NCBI GenBank assembly: GCA_948144175.1
Contig: CANXME010002011.1
Location: forward strand, 248,001 to 312,000
Source of the DNA: Closterium sp. NIES-65
Taxonomy: Eukaryota; Streptophyta; Zygnematophyceae; Desmidiales; Closteriaceae
DNA length: 64,000 nucleotides
Reading direction: 5' to 3'
Shown: one piece after another, positions 44,678 to 55,385 of the stretch
Layout: every line of letters starts with the position of its first letter
How positions within the stretch are numbered: the stretch's first letter is position 1
Made by a program: the position numbers and the translations under genes
The notes under the pieces: generated by a model
Databases searched by the model: none
Told to the model about the DNA's origin: nothing
What the model saw: only the letters and a program-made list of their open reading frames with translations

Positions 44678-46353
44678 AAAAGGACCGCCTTTGGAATATT
44701 GTCTCCCATGGCAGAGGTGAATCCACGAGAAATGTGAGAACTAATTGCCTCAGTTGACCTTGCATCATCACAAGTGCTTATTCCATGAGGCACCGCCAGA
44801 GCGCCGCTGTCTTCACCGACACTGCCGCTCGCTGCGTGTGCCTGTCTGCCTAACTTCCATATCCACCGCAATTGCGAACAATAGATTGAACAAGAGGAGG
44901 TGCTGAACCCGTAGACAAGCCAAGCTCCCGCGTTAGCCCCGCAACCACACGCCCGCTCCGGCCAAACCAAGCCAAGCCCAAACCGAGGGGCTTGGTTGGT
45001 CATACGTCCGGCCACCTCAGCGTGGTGTGGGCCGGTTTGTTCGGAACGGCTTCGCCCGCCCCACCATGTCAGACCAGATCGCATTACGTATCAAGGTTCC
45101 TCGCGTGCAAAAGTGGTTGCATGTGTGTTGGATGGAATGGATGGAACCCCTCGAAACAAAACCAAATTGCAGGTGTGGTTCATTGCTCTTTATCGAATTC
45201 CACAAAGGTTTAGTCGGGTGTACAAAGCTCACAATTTCCGTCTGTCTGGGAACATGGAGTCGAGCCAGCCAGCCCAAGACAGCTGTTCTTGCTCCTCGGG
45301 TATCCCCATCCAAGCCAAGGCATTTGTCTCCCAAACCAGTTCAATTTCTTCGATAAATTTGTATTTCATATTCCTGAGCTCAACGCGATTTACAACGTTC
45401 AATATCGAACACTATAGTTTGTCATGCAACCTCTCCCCGAGTCAGACCACACACGATTGAAAGTTACACGAGCTCCCTTCAGGTGCTTCGTCAACAAGAT
45501 CTGCTCATGCGGCTTGATCTTGATGTGCTGTACACTGGATTCGTATTCGATTTGCAATGACTCGGAGTACAGAATACAGCGATTTGCAATAACTCGGAGT
45601 ACAGAATACAGTTGGAAGAGTACGTGTAAGGTTTACGGGTTTCTAATGTACCGGGATGCGTCAGGGGCATGGGGGTCGCAATGGTGGAGCCACTGGTGCT
45701 TTACAGTACGTGATGTGTCAGATTGTACACGTGTGGAGAACACTCGAAAACAAAAACCCGAGCCCTTCCTCTCACCCCCAAATCCAAGGCAGCCATTCCG
45801 TACCACCGCCTGTGCCATCTCAAATGCAGTCGTCCATTTGCCCAGCGTAACGCAACGTTTGGAAGTCATAGACGGGGTGCTGGGGGAAGTGTCGAGAAAT
45901 CGGAGCAGGGCTGTCGATAGCAGGCCTGTCGATTCAAGGGCATATGCCCTTAATGCCCTGAACATTAAGGACTAGTTTCGCTGCAGCTCCAATGCGTCAT
46001 TCAGATTCGCACCCCACCCGTGCCACTAAGTGCTTCATTCGACCCTTCCCCGGATGCGTTAAGGGACGAAACCTGGCCTTCCCATTTAGCTAAGTTATGG
46101 TTTCCGATCGTAGGACCCCCCCACCCCCCACGGTGCCCGAGACTCTCCCCCCCCCCCCTTCCTCCTTAGCGTGCACTAGAGCGCGCCAAGGGGATTTTTT
46201 CCCTCAGCGTTTTATAGCCAATCTCGTGTGTGTAGTGTGTCTCAGTCAGCCTTGGAGCGCCCGAACATTCCCTTGGCGTCCAATACAAGTTGGTCGCAGT
46301 TCACAGCTGTGACACATAGGGTTAGCTTGGATTTGCCACAGAGAACTCCAACA
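44678..46353. other. No gene recognised
   Basis: Ordinary-composition DNA. A 32-bp tandem duplication (GATTTGCAATGACTCGGAGT with ACAGAATACAG) lies at 45550-45613. Open frames such as 44674-45084 minus and 45424-45975 plus show no family resemblance. Confidence 0.5.
45550..45613 (+). repeat. 32-bp tandem duplication
   Basis: Two units of GATTTGCAAT-ACTCGGAGTACAGAATACAG with one or two differences. Confidence 0.85.
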
Positions 46354-46680
46354 TGCGAAGATAAAACTCTACAACGGCAGTGAGCTAGACTACAGAGGTT
46401 GGCACGAACTACTAGAGGTGATCTTAGCTTTGCTTGGTTCCTTAGTGTTTGCACATTCACTGAAAAATTTGGCAAGAGTTTTCACTAGCAAAGTTGGAAT
46501 TCCAGAATGATAGGCAAGCAAAATTACAACAATGACTACATCAGGCCCCTAGCAACCCTGCTGCTAGCCTGGTCGACCGCCTGCCAGCGTTGCGTAGAGG
46601 AGCTGCGCCAGCACTGTGGAAAGACGACCTGCCAACAGAGCAGGTCGACGGCGTGCCAACATTGCAGCAGAGCGGCTGTC

Positions 46681-47815
46681 TGCGGAGATAAATTCTACAA
46701 CGGTAGTGAGCTAGACTACAGGGGTTGGCACGAACTACTAGAGGTGATCTTAGCTTTGCTTGGTTCCTTAGAGCTTGCATATTCACGGAAGAATTTGGCA
46801 AGAGTTTCCACTAGCAAAGTTGGAATTCCAGAATGATACAAGAAGCAATGACAACAATGACTACATCAGGCACCTAGCAATTCTGCAGCTAGCCTGGTCG
46901 ACTGCCAACGCAGCTCGGTCGACCGCCTGCCAGCATTGCGTAGAGGAGCCGCGCCAGCATTGCAGAAGGGCGACCTGCCAACAAAGCAGGTCGACGGCGT
47001 GCCCCGTAGAACACAGCAGTGCGCGCGCTCGCAGGTGTGCGCAGACGATTGGCCCGACTTGCCTCGTTGGGCATCCGTCGGCTGTTGTCTGCGCCTGACG
47101 AGCCACATCGACTTCGGGATACCAGCCCGAAGTCGCCTGCGCCATCGCGATCTCGACGACGTTCGCGTGCCTCCGCAGAACTCGTCGAGCAGGTTACCCG
47201 GTCGACCTGGTCGACCCCTGGTGCTCTGGTCGACTCCCAGGTGCCTCCCGTCGACCACTGGGTCCCTCTGGTCGACCACCGGGCGCTCCTGGTCGACCAC
47301 ACCTCCCGTCAAGCTACCCCTTGGTCGACGGACCCCTTCCGTCGACCAGAACTGCTCCGTCGACCTCCCGGTCGAACTGCAGTTCGACGGGATGCTCCGT
47401 TGTCCTCCTGGTCGAGCTGCAGTTCGACGGGACGCTCCGTTGACCTCCCGGTCGAGCTGCAGTTCGACGGGACGCTCCGTTGGCCTCCCGGTCGAGCTGC
47501 AGTTCGACGGGACGCTCCGTTGACCTCCCGGTCGAGCTGCAGTTCGACGGGATGCTCCATAGACCTCCCCGTCGAACTGTAGGTCGACGGACTGCTTCGT
47601 CGACCTCCCGGACGGCTCACCCGTCGCCCAGGCCAGTCAGGTGCAGCTGTCGAGCACCCTGGTCGACAGCAACACCACAGCGGTCCGCTGCAGCTCGACG
47701 TAACCTGTCGAGCAGCTATCCCACTGTGAGCGGTCGGCTGCTACTCCCGTACATCCGACCAAGTTGTCGGCGTTGCCCAAGCGAGGGCGGGGCCAACACT
47801 CCATTCCCGTTAACA
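46681..47815 (-). repeat. 3' LTR of family C Copia (1135 bp)
   Basis: On the minus strand it starts TGTTAACGGGAATGG and ends TTTATCTCCGCA. It contains six 40-bp tandem units (47345-47585; CGCTCCGTTGACCTCCCGGT type) and many GTCGAC palindromes. Confidence 0.95.
47345..47585 (-). repeat. 40-bp tandem repeat in the LTR
   Basis: Six units, each with GTCGAGCTGCAGTTCGACGG, an internal inverted repeat around CTGCAG. The same array is at 53893-54133 in the other LTR; the old solo LTR has only one unit (56150). Confidence 0.92.
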
Positions 47816-47830
47816 CTCCCCGGCCGCGCT
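47816..47830 (-). other. Polypurine tract of family C Copia
   Basis: The minus strand reads GCGGCCGGGGAG directly before the LTR start TGTTAACG. Confidence 0.65.
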
Positions 47831-47944
47831 CACGCTTGGGCCTCCAGCCCTCACGGCAGTACTCCACGGAGAGAACTCGTCCTCGGCGTGCACCCCACAC
47901 ACAGCATGCCGTCACCGCACCAGCCGTGCAGAAGGGCACGGCAC

Positions 47945-50900
47945 CTACTGCTGCACCTCGTCGTCGCCGTCGCCGACGTCGACCAGACGAACTTGGCCGA
48001 TGGCGACAGAGCACCGGTTGAAAGCCGGAAAATGCAGCGCCTTCGTCAGGAAATCCGCCGGTTGCTCGGTGGTCGGGATGTAGTTCAGCACAAATTTCCC
48101 GCGCCTCACCATGTTCTGCAGCCACGCGTAGCGTCGCTCCATGTGCTTGAGGTTGCCCGTCAGCCCCAAGCCCTCAGCGACAGTGATTGCCGACTTGTTG
48201 TCGACGCGGAGGATGGTCGGCTTCCCAGCGTCGAGCAGCTTGAATTCCGCAAGGAGGAAGCGAAGTCGACGCCCCTCCTTGCCGGCAACCGTGGCCGCCA
48301 CGTACTCCGACTCGGTCGATGATAATGTCGCGCACTTGATGCGCGAGCTCGACCAAGAGACGGCGGCCCCTCCGTAGACGAACACGTAGCCTCCCGTGCT
48401 CGTCCGGTTCTGCTTGTCGCCCGCGTCGTCGGCATCGACGTAGCCGATCAGCTCCAACGATTCTGGTCCACCGCCGAACTCCAGGGCGGTGTCGCGGGTG
48501 TCGGCGAGGAAGGCGAGGCAACGGTCGACCTCACGCCAGTGCTGGTCGCTCCTCACCGTGAGGCCGCTCCCCAACTTGCTGCAGGCGAACGCAATGTCCG
48601 GCCTCGTCGTCGTCGCCGCGAACTGTAGCGAGCCGACCTTCTGCCGGTACTCCTCCTCTTCGCGCTCCTGGGCCTCCTCGTTGTCGAATGTCAGCTGAGC
48701 GTAGGCGTCGACCGAGACCGGCGTCTTCGAGACTCGACCACCCTGCTCCTTGTCGACGAAGCGCCTGCGCAGCTTGTCGGCGTAGCCCTGCTGGTGCAGC
48801 CACAACTTCCTGGCCGGCCTATCGCGCACGATCTCCAGCCCAAGGTACTTCTCCACCGGCGAGATCTCACGCAGCTCGAAGGCGGCCTCCAGCAGCTCCT
48901 TCAGCTCCTTCAGCATCGCGGTGCTGCTGCTGGCGGCGAGCAGGTCGTCGACGTAGACCAACACCCAGCAGGTCACACCGTCGTCGCCGGTCTTGAAGTA
49001 GAGCGCCTCGTCGACCTGGCTCTTCTTCCAGCCAGCGCCCAGCAGCACACCATCGAGAGCCCTGTACCATAGCAGCGGCGACTGCTTCAGCCCGTAGAGG
49101 CTTTTCAGCAGCTTACACACCCGGCCGGTCCCGTCGTCGAAGTAGTCCGGCTGGTACATGTAGAGCACCCTGTCGAGCTTGCTCTGCAGGAAAGCGTTCT
49201 TCATGTCGAGCTGCATCAGGTTGAGGTCGACGGCGACGATGCTGAGGAAGATCCTCAGCGTGACGTAGCTGCTCACCGGTGAGTACGTCTCGTCGTAGTC
49301 GGCGCCATACACCTGCGTGAAGCCCTTTACGACCATCCTTGCCTTCTCGCGCTCGACGGTGTCGTCGATGCGGTACTTGGTCGTCAGCACCCATCGGTTC
49401 TTCATAATGTTCACCCCGCGTGGGCGTTCGACCAGCTGCCAAGTCCCCATAGCGATGAGGCTACGGATTTCTTCTTCCATTGCAGCCTTCACCGCCTCGC
49501 CCTTCCAGCTCGATAGCGCCTCCTTCACCGTCATCGTGGCGATGTCCCAACGGTGTTCGGGGTCGGCATGCACGTCGGGGTCGAGCTCCGGCAGGTCTTC
49601 ATCCTCCTCGGCATCGTCGTACCGCAGGTCGTCGTCGACCTCGTCGTACACCGTGGTGAAGGCAGCTGGCGGTAGGCAGGCGTGGAAGCTCAACCGCTCC
49701 GGTGGCCGTCGGACTCGACCTGTGCGTCGCAGCTCAGGCTTCGTGATCGGCACTTCCATCACGTCGCTGTCGGTGGACTCCTCAGCCGCCGACTGCTCCC
49801 CTTTCTCGTCGATGAGAACGTCATCGACCAGCTGCTTCGACCCTTCGACCGGCTGTTCGTCTGCTGCTGCCTTCGACACCTCTCCTGTCGCCCGCTCCGA
49901 CTGCTGCTCCCCTGTCGAGTGTACCCTCGCCGTTGCCTCCTGTTCGACTGGCTCCCCTGTCTGGTCGACGAGCTGTTCGACTGGCTCCCCTGTCTGGTCG
50001 ACGAGCTTGGAGCCTTGTCGACCGCCGGCGATGCCATGGGCCGGCGCCACAGGCGACGCCTCAAGGCTCCCCTCATCGACGGTGGGCGACACAGGGGCCG
50101 ACCCAGGCCGATCTGCGACGGGGAACGGAGGAGCAAAGATAGGGGGAGGGGAAAGAACCTCCACAACATCCTCATCACCGGGTCCGTCGACTTCGACGAG
50201 CAACGGAACCGGCGCTGTCGATGTATCAGTTGGTGGGTGTGCCTGCGTCCGCTGCGACGCCGGCCCATACTTCGCCTTCCACACCTCCAGCGACAGCGTC
50301 TCGTAGAAGATCACCTCGACCGACGTGACCACCTTGTTGTCGGTCAGGTCGAGCACTTCCCAGCCCTTGCTTGCTGGCGACACACCCAGGTGAAGTCCCC
50401 AGCGAGCCTTCGGCGCCAGCTTCCCACCACGCTGCTGCTCGGGAACCATGAACTGCACCATGCAGCCCCACACCCGCGCCAGCGTAAGGTCGGGCTTCTG
50501 CCCGATCAGCAGCTGGTACGGAGTCGTCCCCGGCGGCGTCGTCGACCGCTCCAAGCAGTTGCGCACCCAGACAGCTTGTCGTAGAGCAAGATGCCACCAG
50601 TGGTGCTGCACGCCCATGTGCAGCAACATCGTCCGCACGGACTCGACGGCCGTGCGCATCTCCCGCTCAGCCATGCCATTTTGCTGCGGAGTGTAGGGGC
50701 ATGTCAGGTCATGGACGATGCCCTTCCCGTCGACGAAGTCGGTGAACGCCTTCCCGAGGAACTCCCCACCTCGATCGGAGCGAAGCGACAGCACCGACCT
50801 CTTCGTCTGCCGTTCCACCAGCACCAGCCACCGCTGGAACTCCCGCAGCACGTCACTCTTCTTAGCGACCGGCATTGCCCATACAAATCGAGTATGGCGA

Positions 50901-53131
50901 TCCTTCAGCAGCAGGAAGTACAAGCTGCCATCCTTGGCAGCCACCCGAAATGGCCCGCACAAGTCAATGTGCACGACAGCCAGCGCCTCCGCTGCATCCG
51001 AGCCCTTGGAGGGGAAGGTGTGTCGCGCCAGCTTTCCTCCGACGCACGAGACACATGGCAGGTCTGCTGCGGTTGACGACGTGATGTCGAGCCCAGTAGC
51101 AACATCGTGCTTCGCCGAGCTCTTGATCGTGTCGACGCTGACGTGGGCAAGCCGCGCATGCATCCGATCGGGGGTCGTCTTCATCCCCGAGATGATCGTC
51201 CGCAGAGCCACCACCTCGGTCGACTGCGACTGCGTCGAGCAGGGGCGAAGGTCGGTGCAGAGGACTCGTCCGGTGTAGCGTGCTCGACCGAGCACCTCTC
51301 CAGTCGCGGCGACGAGCAGCATCTCATCGCCATCGCCCTGCAGTAGCACGCCGCTCTCCTTCAGCTGGCCAGCAGACAACAGGTTCGCCTGAACACCCGG
51401 AACGTAGAGCACGTCGGGGATGAGGACCCGCTTCCCGGCCTCCCCTTGCAGGGCGACGGTTCCGCGACCCTCGACAGGCTGCAATGCCCCGTTGAACCCA
51501 CGCACGTGCTTCACTCCGTCGCTTGGCCCCATGTCGACGAAGACCGATTTCGTCCCCATCAGGTGGTGGGAGCACCCGCTGTCGAGCAGCACCGCCATCG
51601 GGTTGGCCTGCACAGCTGCTGCCACCGCCTGGAAGTCCTCACCAGCCTCCGGTGCTAGCGAGACCATCGGCTCCACCACGCCGACCATCGAGCATGACGC
51701 CTCCCCGTCGCCTCGGCTCTTGCCGCTGGAGCTGTCGACGTCCTTCGTCGAGGACGTTTTCTTCGACGCTTGCTTCTCCTTGCGCGGCTTCTCAACTCGA
51801 CGGGGGCGACGACTGGCCGATCGACCGTGGCCTTCCTTGTTGTCGTCCTCGTCGCTGTCATCGCGGTCGGGGCATTCGAAGGAGAGATGGTCGGGGTCGC
51901 CGCAGATCCAGCACTCCCGCCGTCGACCACCACCTCGTCGACCCTTGTCCCGCGTTGACCTCTTCTCGTCGACGTCCTTCGTCGACCGCCCACTTCCGCT
52001 ACCACCTCCGCCTTGTTTCCCGCGCTGCTCCTGCTGATAATTCGGCTTCGTCGGTGCAGCGTAACTCGCCTGCGGAAGGAACTCCGTGGGCTGTTCTGCC
52101 TCCTGCATCGCCTCATCCTGGAGAATGTAGCTGGTGATGGAGTCCTCGTCGAGGGACTCACGAGTGCCGGGCACCATCATCATCCTCTTCATGAGATTGT
52201 AGTTGCGCGGCAAGCCCTTGACGATGTGGGTGATGTAGGACGCCGTCGAGTATTCGGCGCCTGCCATTCGCATTTCAGCCAGGATCCGTCGAGCACGGTT
52301 GCAGTAATCCGTCGCCGACTCCTGCTCGCCCATCCGAAGGTGAGTCATCTTCTCCTCCAGCTGCCCGATGTACAGGTCGTCCCTGACCTGGTACGTCGAC
52401 ATGATGAAGCGCCATGCCTGGTGGCCAGCATCTAGTCGCTCTCGACAGCTCCTCAGCGCTAGCTGCACCACCGGCGAGCAGCACCTCGAGATGACCATGA
52501 AGGTGAGCAGGTGAGCCGAACGAAACTCCCCGCGCAGCCCGACGTCCTCCTCGGGCGGAATTGGCACGGTGCCGTCGGCGAAGCCCTTCAGCCCGGCGAC
52601 CTCCAGCTGAGGTTCGATCGATTCCCTCCAGGTGATGAGGTCCCGTCGACCTTGCAGCGGAGCGACGGCGATCCGGTCCGGCGAGAACTTGAAGTAGCCA
52701 TACGCCGGTGCAATCCCGCCCGCTGTCACATGTGTCATCACCGAGAGCCCTCCACCACTTCGTGGAGGAGAACGGCGTCGAACATCGACGTCGGCATTCG
52801 AGCTTCCTGCAGTGGCCGTCGACCGCTGCACTCGCGCCTGGATTCCGTCGGCACCACCGTCGACTTTGATCACTCCTCCCTGCCTCGTGCCTTCGCTGCC
52901 GTTGACTCGTGCACCACCGTCGACATCGTCGTCGACGCCACCTTCGTTGCGCACCGGTCGGGGAGAAGTAGGACGGGAAGGGTGTTCCGTCGCCCACTGC
53001 GATCGGATGCCCAACTCGGCGATCACCAAGGGGATCGTCCCGTACTCGCCATTCGCGTGGCGTCTCCTCGCGTCAGCCAAGCGTGCCTCCAAGGTGTCCG
53101 CTACGCCCGCATCAACTACGGGGTCGACCAT
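47945..53131 (-). CDS. Copia gag-pol polyprotein, intact (1728 aa)
   Basis: ATG 53131 (CCATGG context) follows a 97-base leader. In order: an N-terminal extension, gag of the UBN2 type (RRDLITWRESIEPQLEVAGL, YIGQLEEKMTHLRMGEQESATDY), a CCHC knuckle CWICGDPDHLSFEC, protease LLDSGCSHHLMG, the GAG-pre-integrase zinc motif (H and CVSC), integrase (VVHIDLCGPF, LRSDRGGEF, YTPQQNGMAERE), a Pro/Ser/Thr linker rich in VDQTGEPVEQ repeats, RT (KARMVVKGFTQ, LDMKNAFLQ, LYGLKQSPLLWY, YVDDLLAAS) and RNase H (YVDADDAGD, STESEYVA, VDNKSAI, ADFLTKAL). Every catalytic residue expected is visible. The extra 100-odd residues before gag are unusual in length. Confidence 0.96.
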   Translation of the reverse strand: MVDPVVDAGVADTLEARLADARRRHANGEYGTIPLVIAELGIRSQWATEHPSRPTSPRPVRNEGGVDDDVDGGARVNGSEGTRQGGVIKVDGGADGIQARVQRSTATAGSSNADVDVRRRSPPRSGGGLSVMTHVTAGGIAPAYGYFKFSPDRIAVAPLQGRRDLITWRESIEPQLEVAGLKGFADGTVPIPPEEDVGLRGEFRSAHLLTFMVISRCCSPVVQLALRSCRERLDAGHQAWRFIMSTYQVRDDLYIGQLEEKMTHLRMGEQESATDYCNRARRILAEMRMAGAEYSTASYITHIVKGLPRNYNLMKRMMMVPGTRESLDEDSITSYILQDEAMQEAEQPTEFLPQASYAAPTKPNYQQEQRGKQGGGGSGSGRSTKDVDEKRSTRDKGRRGGGRRRECWICGDPDHLSFECPDRDDSDEDDNKEGHGRSASRRPRRVEKPRKEKQASKKTSSTKDVDSSSGKSRGDGEASCSMVGVVEPMVSLAPEAGEDFQAVAAAVQANPMAVLLDSGCSHHLMGTKSVFVDMGPSDGVKHVRGFNGALQPVEGRGTVALQGEAGKRVLIPDVLYVPGVQANLLSAGQLKESGVLLQGDGDEMLLVAATGEVLGRARYTGRVLCTDLRPCSTQSQSTEVVALRTIISGMKTTPDRMHARLAHVSVDTIKSSAKHDVATGLDITSSTAADLPCVSCVGGKLARHTFPSKGSDAAEALAVVHIDLCGPFRVAAKDGSLYFLLLKDRHTRFVWAMPVAKKSDVLREFQRWLVLVERQTKRSVLSLRSDRGGEFLGKAFTDFVDGKGIVHDLTCPYTPQQNGMAEREMRTAVESVRTMLLHMGVQHHWWHLALRQAVWVRNCLERSTTPPGTTPYQLLIGQKPDLTLARVWGCMVQFMVPEQQRGGKLAPKARWGLHLGVSPASKGWEVLDLTDNKVVTSVEVIFYETLSLEVWKAKYGPASQRTQAHPPTDTSTAPVPLLVEVDGPGDEDVVEVLSPPPIFAPPFPVADRPGSAPVSPTVDEGSLEASPVAPAHGIAGGRQGSKLVDQTGEPVEQLVDQTGEPVEQEATARVHSTGEQQSERATGEVSKAAADEQPVEGSKQLVDDVLIDEKGEQSAAEESTDSDVMEVPITKPELRRTGRVRRPPERLSFHACLPPAAFTTVYDEVDDDLRYDDAEEDEDLPELDPDVHADPEHRWDIATMTVKEALSSWKGEAVKAAMEEEIRSLIAMGTWQLVERPRGVNIMKNRWVLTTKYRIDDTVEREKARMVVKGFTQVYGADYDETYSPVSSYVTLRIFLSIVAVDLNLMQLDMKNAFLQSKLDRVLYMYQPDYFDDGTGRVCKLLKSLYGLKQSPLLWYRALDGVLLGAGWKKSQVDEALYFKTGDDGVTCWVLVYVDDLLAASSSTAMLKELKELLEAAFELREISPVEKYLGLEIVRDRPARKLWLHQQGYADKLRRRFVDKEQGGRVSKTPVSVDAYAQLTFDNEEAQEREEEEYRQKVGSLQFAATTTRPDIAFACSKLGSGLTVRSDQHWREVDRCLAFLADTRDTALEFGGGPESLELIGYVDADDAGDKQNRTSTGGYVFVYGGAAVSWSSSRIKCATLSSTESEYVAATVAGKEGRRLRFLLAEFKLLDAGKPTILRVDNKSAITVAEGLGLTGNLKHMERRYAWLQNMVRRGKFVLNYIPTTEQPADFLTKALHFPAFNRCSVAIGQVRLVDVGDGDDEVQQ

Positions 53132-53190
53132 GGCGACTATCGCTGCTGCCGGCCTACGAACGACTTAGTAGGTGCAAAAGTCGGCTCCTA

Positions 53191-53228
53191 TCTGAAGGTC
53201 GCGTGTTCGTTCCACGCTCACCGCACCA
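53191..53228 (-). other. Primer site with extended tRNA 3'-half similarity
   Basis: The base after the 5' LTR starts TGGTGCGGTGAGCGTGG on the minus strand. Read on the plus strand, the 38 bases ending CCGCACCA look like a tRNA 3' half: a variable-loop AGGTC, a perfect T-arm GCGTG-TTCGTTC-CACGC, an acceptor strand TCACCGC, A, then CCA. This is not the initiator Met site used by the other elements here. Confidence 0.7.
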
Positions 53229-54363
53229 TGCGGAGATAAATTCTACAACGGTAGTGAGCTAGACTACAGGGGTTGGCACGAACTACTAGAGGTGATCTTA
53301 GCTTTGCTTGGTTCCTTAGAGCTTGCATATTCACGGAAGAATTTGGCAAGAGTTTCCACTAGCAAAGTTGGAATTCCAGAATGATACAAGAAGCAATGAC
53401 AACAATGACTACATCAGGCACCTAGCAATTCTGCAGCTAGCCTGGTCGACTGCCAACGCAGCTCGGTCGACCGCCTGCCAGCATTGCGTAGAGGAGCCGC
53501 GCCAGCATTGCAGAAGGGCGACCTGCCAACAAAGCAGGTCGACGGCGTGCCCCGTAGAACACAGCAGTGCGCGCGCTCGCAGGTGTGCGCAGACGATTGG
53601 CCCGACTTGCCTCGTTGGGCATCCGTCGGCTGTTGTCTGCGCCTGACGAGCCACATCGACTTCGGGATACCAGCCCGAAGTCGCCTGCGCCATCGCGATC
53701 TCGACGACGTTCGCGTGCCTCCGCAGAACTCGTCGAGCAGGTTACCCGGTCGACCTGGTCGACCCCTGGTGCTCTGGTCGACTCCCAGGTGCCTCCCGTC
53801 GACCACTGGGTCCCTCTGGTCGACCACCGGGCGCTCCTGGTCGACCACACCTCCCGTCAAGCTACCCCTTGGTCGACGGACCCCTTCCGTCGACCAGAAC
53901 TGCTCCGTCGACCTCCCGGTCGAACTGCAGTTCGACGGGATGCTCCGTTGTCCTCCTGGTCGAGCTGCAGTTCGACGGGACGCTCCGTTGACCTCCCGGT
54001 CGAGCTGCAGTTCGACGGGACGCTCCGTTGGCCTCCCGGTCGAGCTGCAGTTCGACGGGACGCTCCGTTGACCTCCCGGTCGAGCTGCAGTTCGACGGGA
54101 TGCTCCATAGACCTCCCCGTCGAACTGTAGGTCGACGGACTGCTTCGTCGACCTCCCGGACGGCTCACCCGTCGCCCAGGCCAGTCAGGTGCAGCTGTCG
54201 AGCACCCTGGTCGACAGCAACACCACAGCGGTCCGCTGCTGCTCGACGTAACCTGTCGAGCAGCTATCCCACTGTGAGCGGTCGGCTGCTACTCCCGTAC
54301 ATCCGACCAAGTTGTCGGCGTTGCCCAAGCGAGGGCGGGGCCAACACTCCATTCCCGTTAACA
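53229..54363 (-). repeat. 5' LTR of family C Copia (1135 bp)
   Basis: Same length and, apart from position 54240, the same bases by eye as 46681-47815. Confidence 0.95.
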
Positions 54364-54523
54364 CTGTCCAGCGTTGCCCCGTAGAACACAGCAGTGCGCG
54401 CAATCGCAGATGCGCGCAGACGATTGGCCCGACTTGCCTTGTTGGGCATCCGTCGGCTGTTGTCTGCGCCTGACGAGCCACATCGACTTCGGGATACCAA
54501 CCCGAAGTCGCCTGCGCCATCGC

Positions 54524-54674
54524 TGTTGTAGAGGACTCTCCTCTACTTTGCAGGAACTGAGAATTGTTCTAAACAGTAGAGTACTCTGCTAGCTTTCCAA
54601 CGGGCCGTAGATCACCTCGTTCGCCTAAGTATCGAGCGAGATATCGCCGTTTATGTGCTAGGTAGTGCTCTTAG
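54524..54674 (-). repeat. Truncated 3' LTR of the gag-only element
   Basis: It repeats 55386-55536 (TGTTGTAGAGGACTCTCCTC onward). Homology stops at GTGCTCTTAGA, the deletion junction with gag. Confidence 0.9.
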
Positions 54675-55335
54675 ACGCGAATTGTCGGCGACGCGATTCT
54701 TCATGGAGAAGCCGACCGACCACCATTTCCTTCGTCCAAGTGTCTTGCATGCTATCGAGTGTTGTAATCACCGTCGACCACTCTTCCGGAAGGCCGCATA
54801 GCAAGGTCAAAATCCAATCCTCCTCCGTGACCGTTCCACCGAGGTCCATGAACATTTCCCCGAGTTCTTCCACACGAGTCGCATACTCGTGCATCGATTC
54901 GCCCGCGCGCATCTTCACCGTGTAGAACGCATTCCGGGCTAGGATCTTGCCGTGGAGAGTCTTGTTCACGTGGATGGTCTCGAGCCGCTTCCACGCTTCA
55001 TGCGCCGACGCTTCGAGCTTGATGCACATGCGCACCGAGCTCACGAGATTGATGCCGATGCGCGGAATCAACGTAGCGAACGCCTTTTGGTCCTTCTTCT
55101 TCCATGCCGTGATGCCGCTCTCATCGTCCGGCTTCTTCTCCGTTCCATCGAAGAAACCCCAAAGTCCCCGCTCCATCATGAGCACTTGGAACTTAAACTT
55201 CCACGCGGAGTAGTTTTGTCCCGTGAAAATCGGTACTGCCGACGTGTCGAACATCGTCGCGGTTGCCCAGGGTTCGCCGGAATTTACAACGACACCATCC
55301 AAGGAAGTGCGGGAGGCCTCGCTTGAAGTCATCAT
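54658..55335 (-). CDS. Copia gag (225 aa), fused to LTR at its end
   Basis: ATG 55335 (second ATG at 55332) opens MMTSSEASRTSLDG. The body is a DUF4219/UBN2-type gag: FTGQNYSAWKFKFQVLMMERGLW, AWKKKDQKAFATLIPRIG, AHEAWKRLETIHVNKT, ESMHEYATRVEELGEMF, LTLLCGLPEEWSTVI, EMVVGRLLHEESRR. The last residues (ASKSTT, then TAG) come from LTR sequence after the deletion junction. The zinc knuckle and protease that normally follow are gone. Frame is intact, so particle proteins could still be made; its partner for mobility would have to be another Copia. Confidence 0.88.
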   Translation of the reverse strand: MMTSSEASRTSLDGVVVNSGEPWATATMFDTSAVPIFTGQNYSAWKFKFQVLMMERGLWGFFDGTEKKPDDESGITAWKKKDQKAFATLIPRIGINLVSSVRMCIKLEASAHEAWKRLETIHVNKTLHGKILARNAFYTVKMRAGESMHEYATRVEELGEMFMDLGGTVTEEDWILTLLCGLPEEWSTVITTLDSMQDTWTKEMVVGRLLHEESRRRQFASKSTT

Positions 55336-55372
55336 GCGTGCTCCTTGTCGCGCGCGTAGACTCCTCCAACCA

Positions 55373-55384
55373 GCTCTGATACCA
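55373..55384 (-). other. Primer binding site (tRNA-iMet), gag-only element
   Basis: The minus strand reads TGGTATCAGAGC one base inside the LTR end. Confidence 0.92.
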
Positions 55385-55385
55385 C

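Larger units (their letters stand above)
46681..54363 (-). mobile_element. Intact, recent Ty1/Copia element (family C), 7683 bp
   Basis: Two 1135-bp LTRs (5' LTR 53229-54363, 3' LTR 46681-47815 on the minus strand) bound a single unbroken 1728-codon frame. By eye the LTRs differ at one base (A at 47692, T at 54240). CTGTC flanks the element on both sides (46676-46680 and 54364-54368). It sits inside an older LTR of its own family. All features point to an autonomous element that moved recently. Confidence 0.96.

Noticed and set aside
53150-53228. Complete tRNA gene beside the family C LTR
   Set aside because: Only the 3' half fits; the anticodon stem and 5' acceptor strand do not pair.
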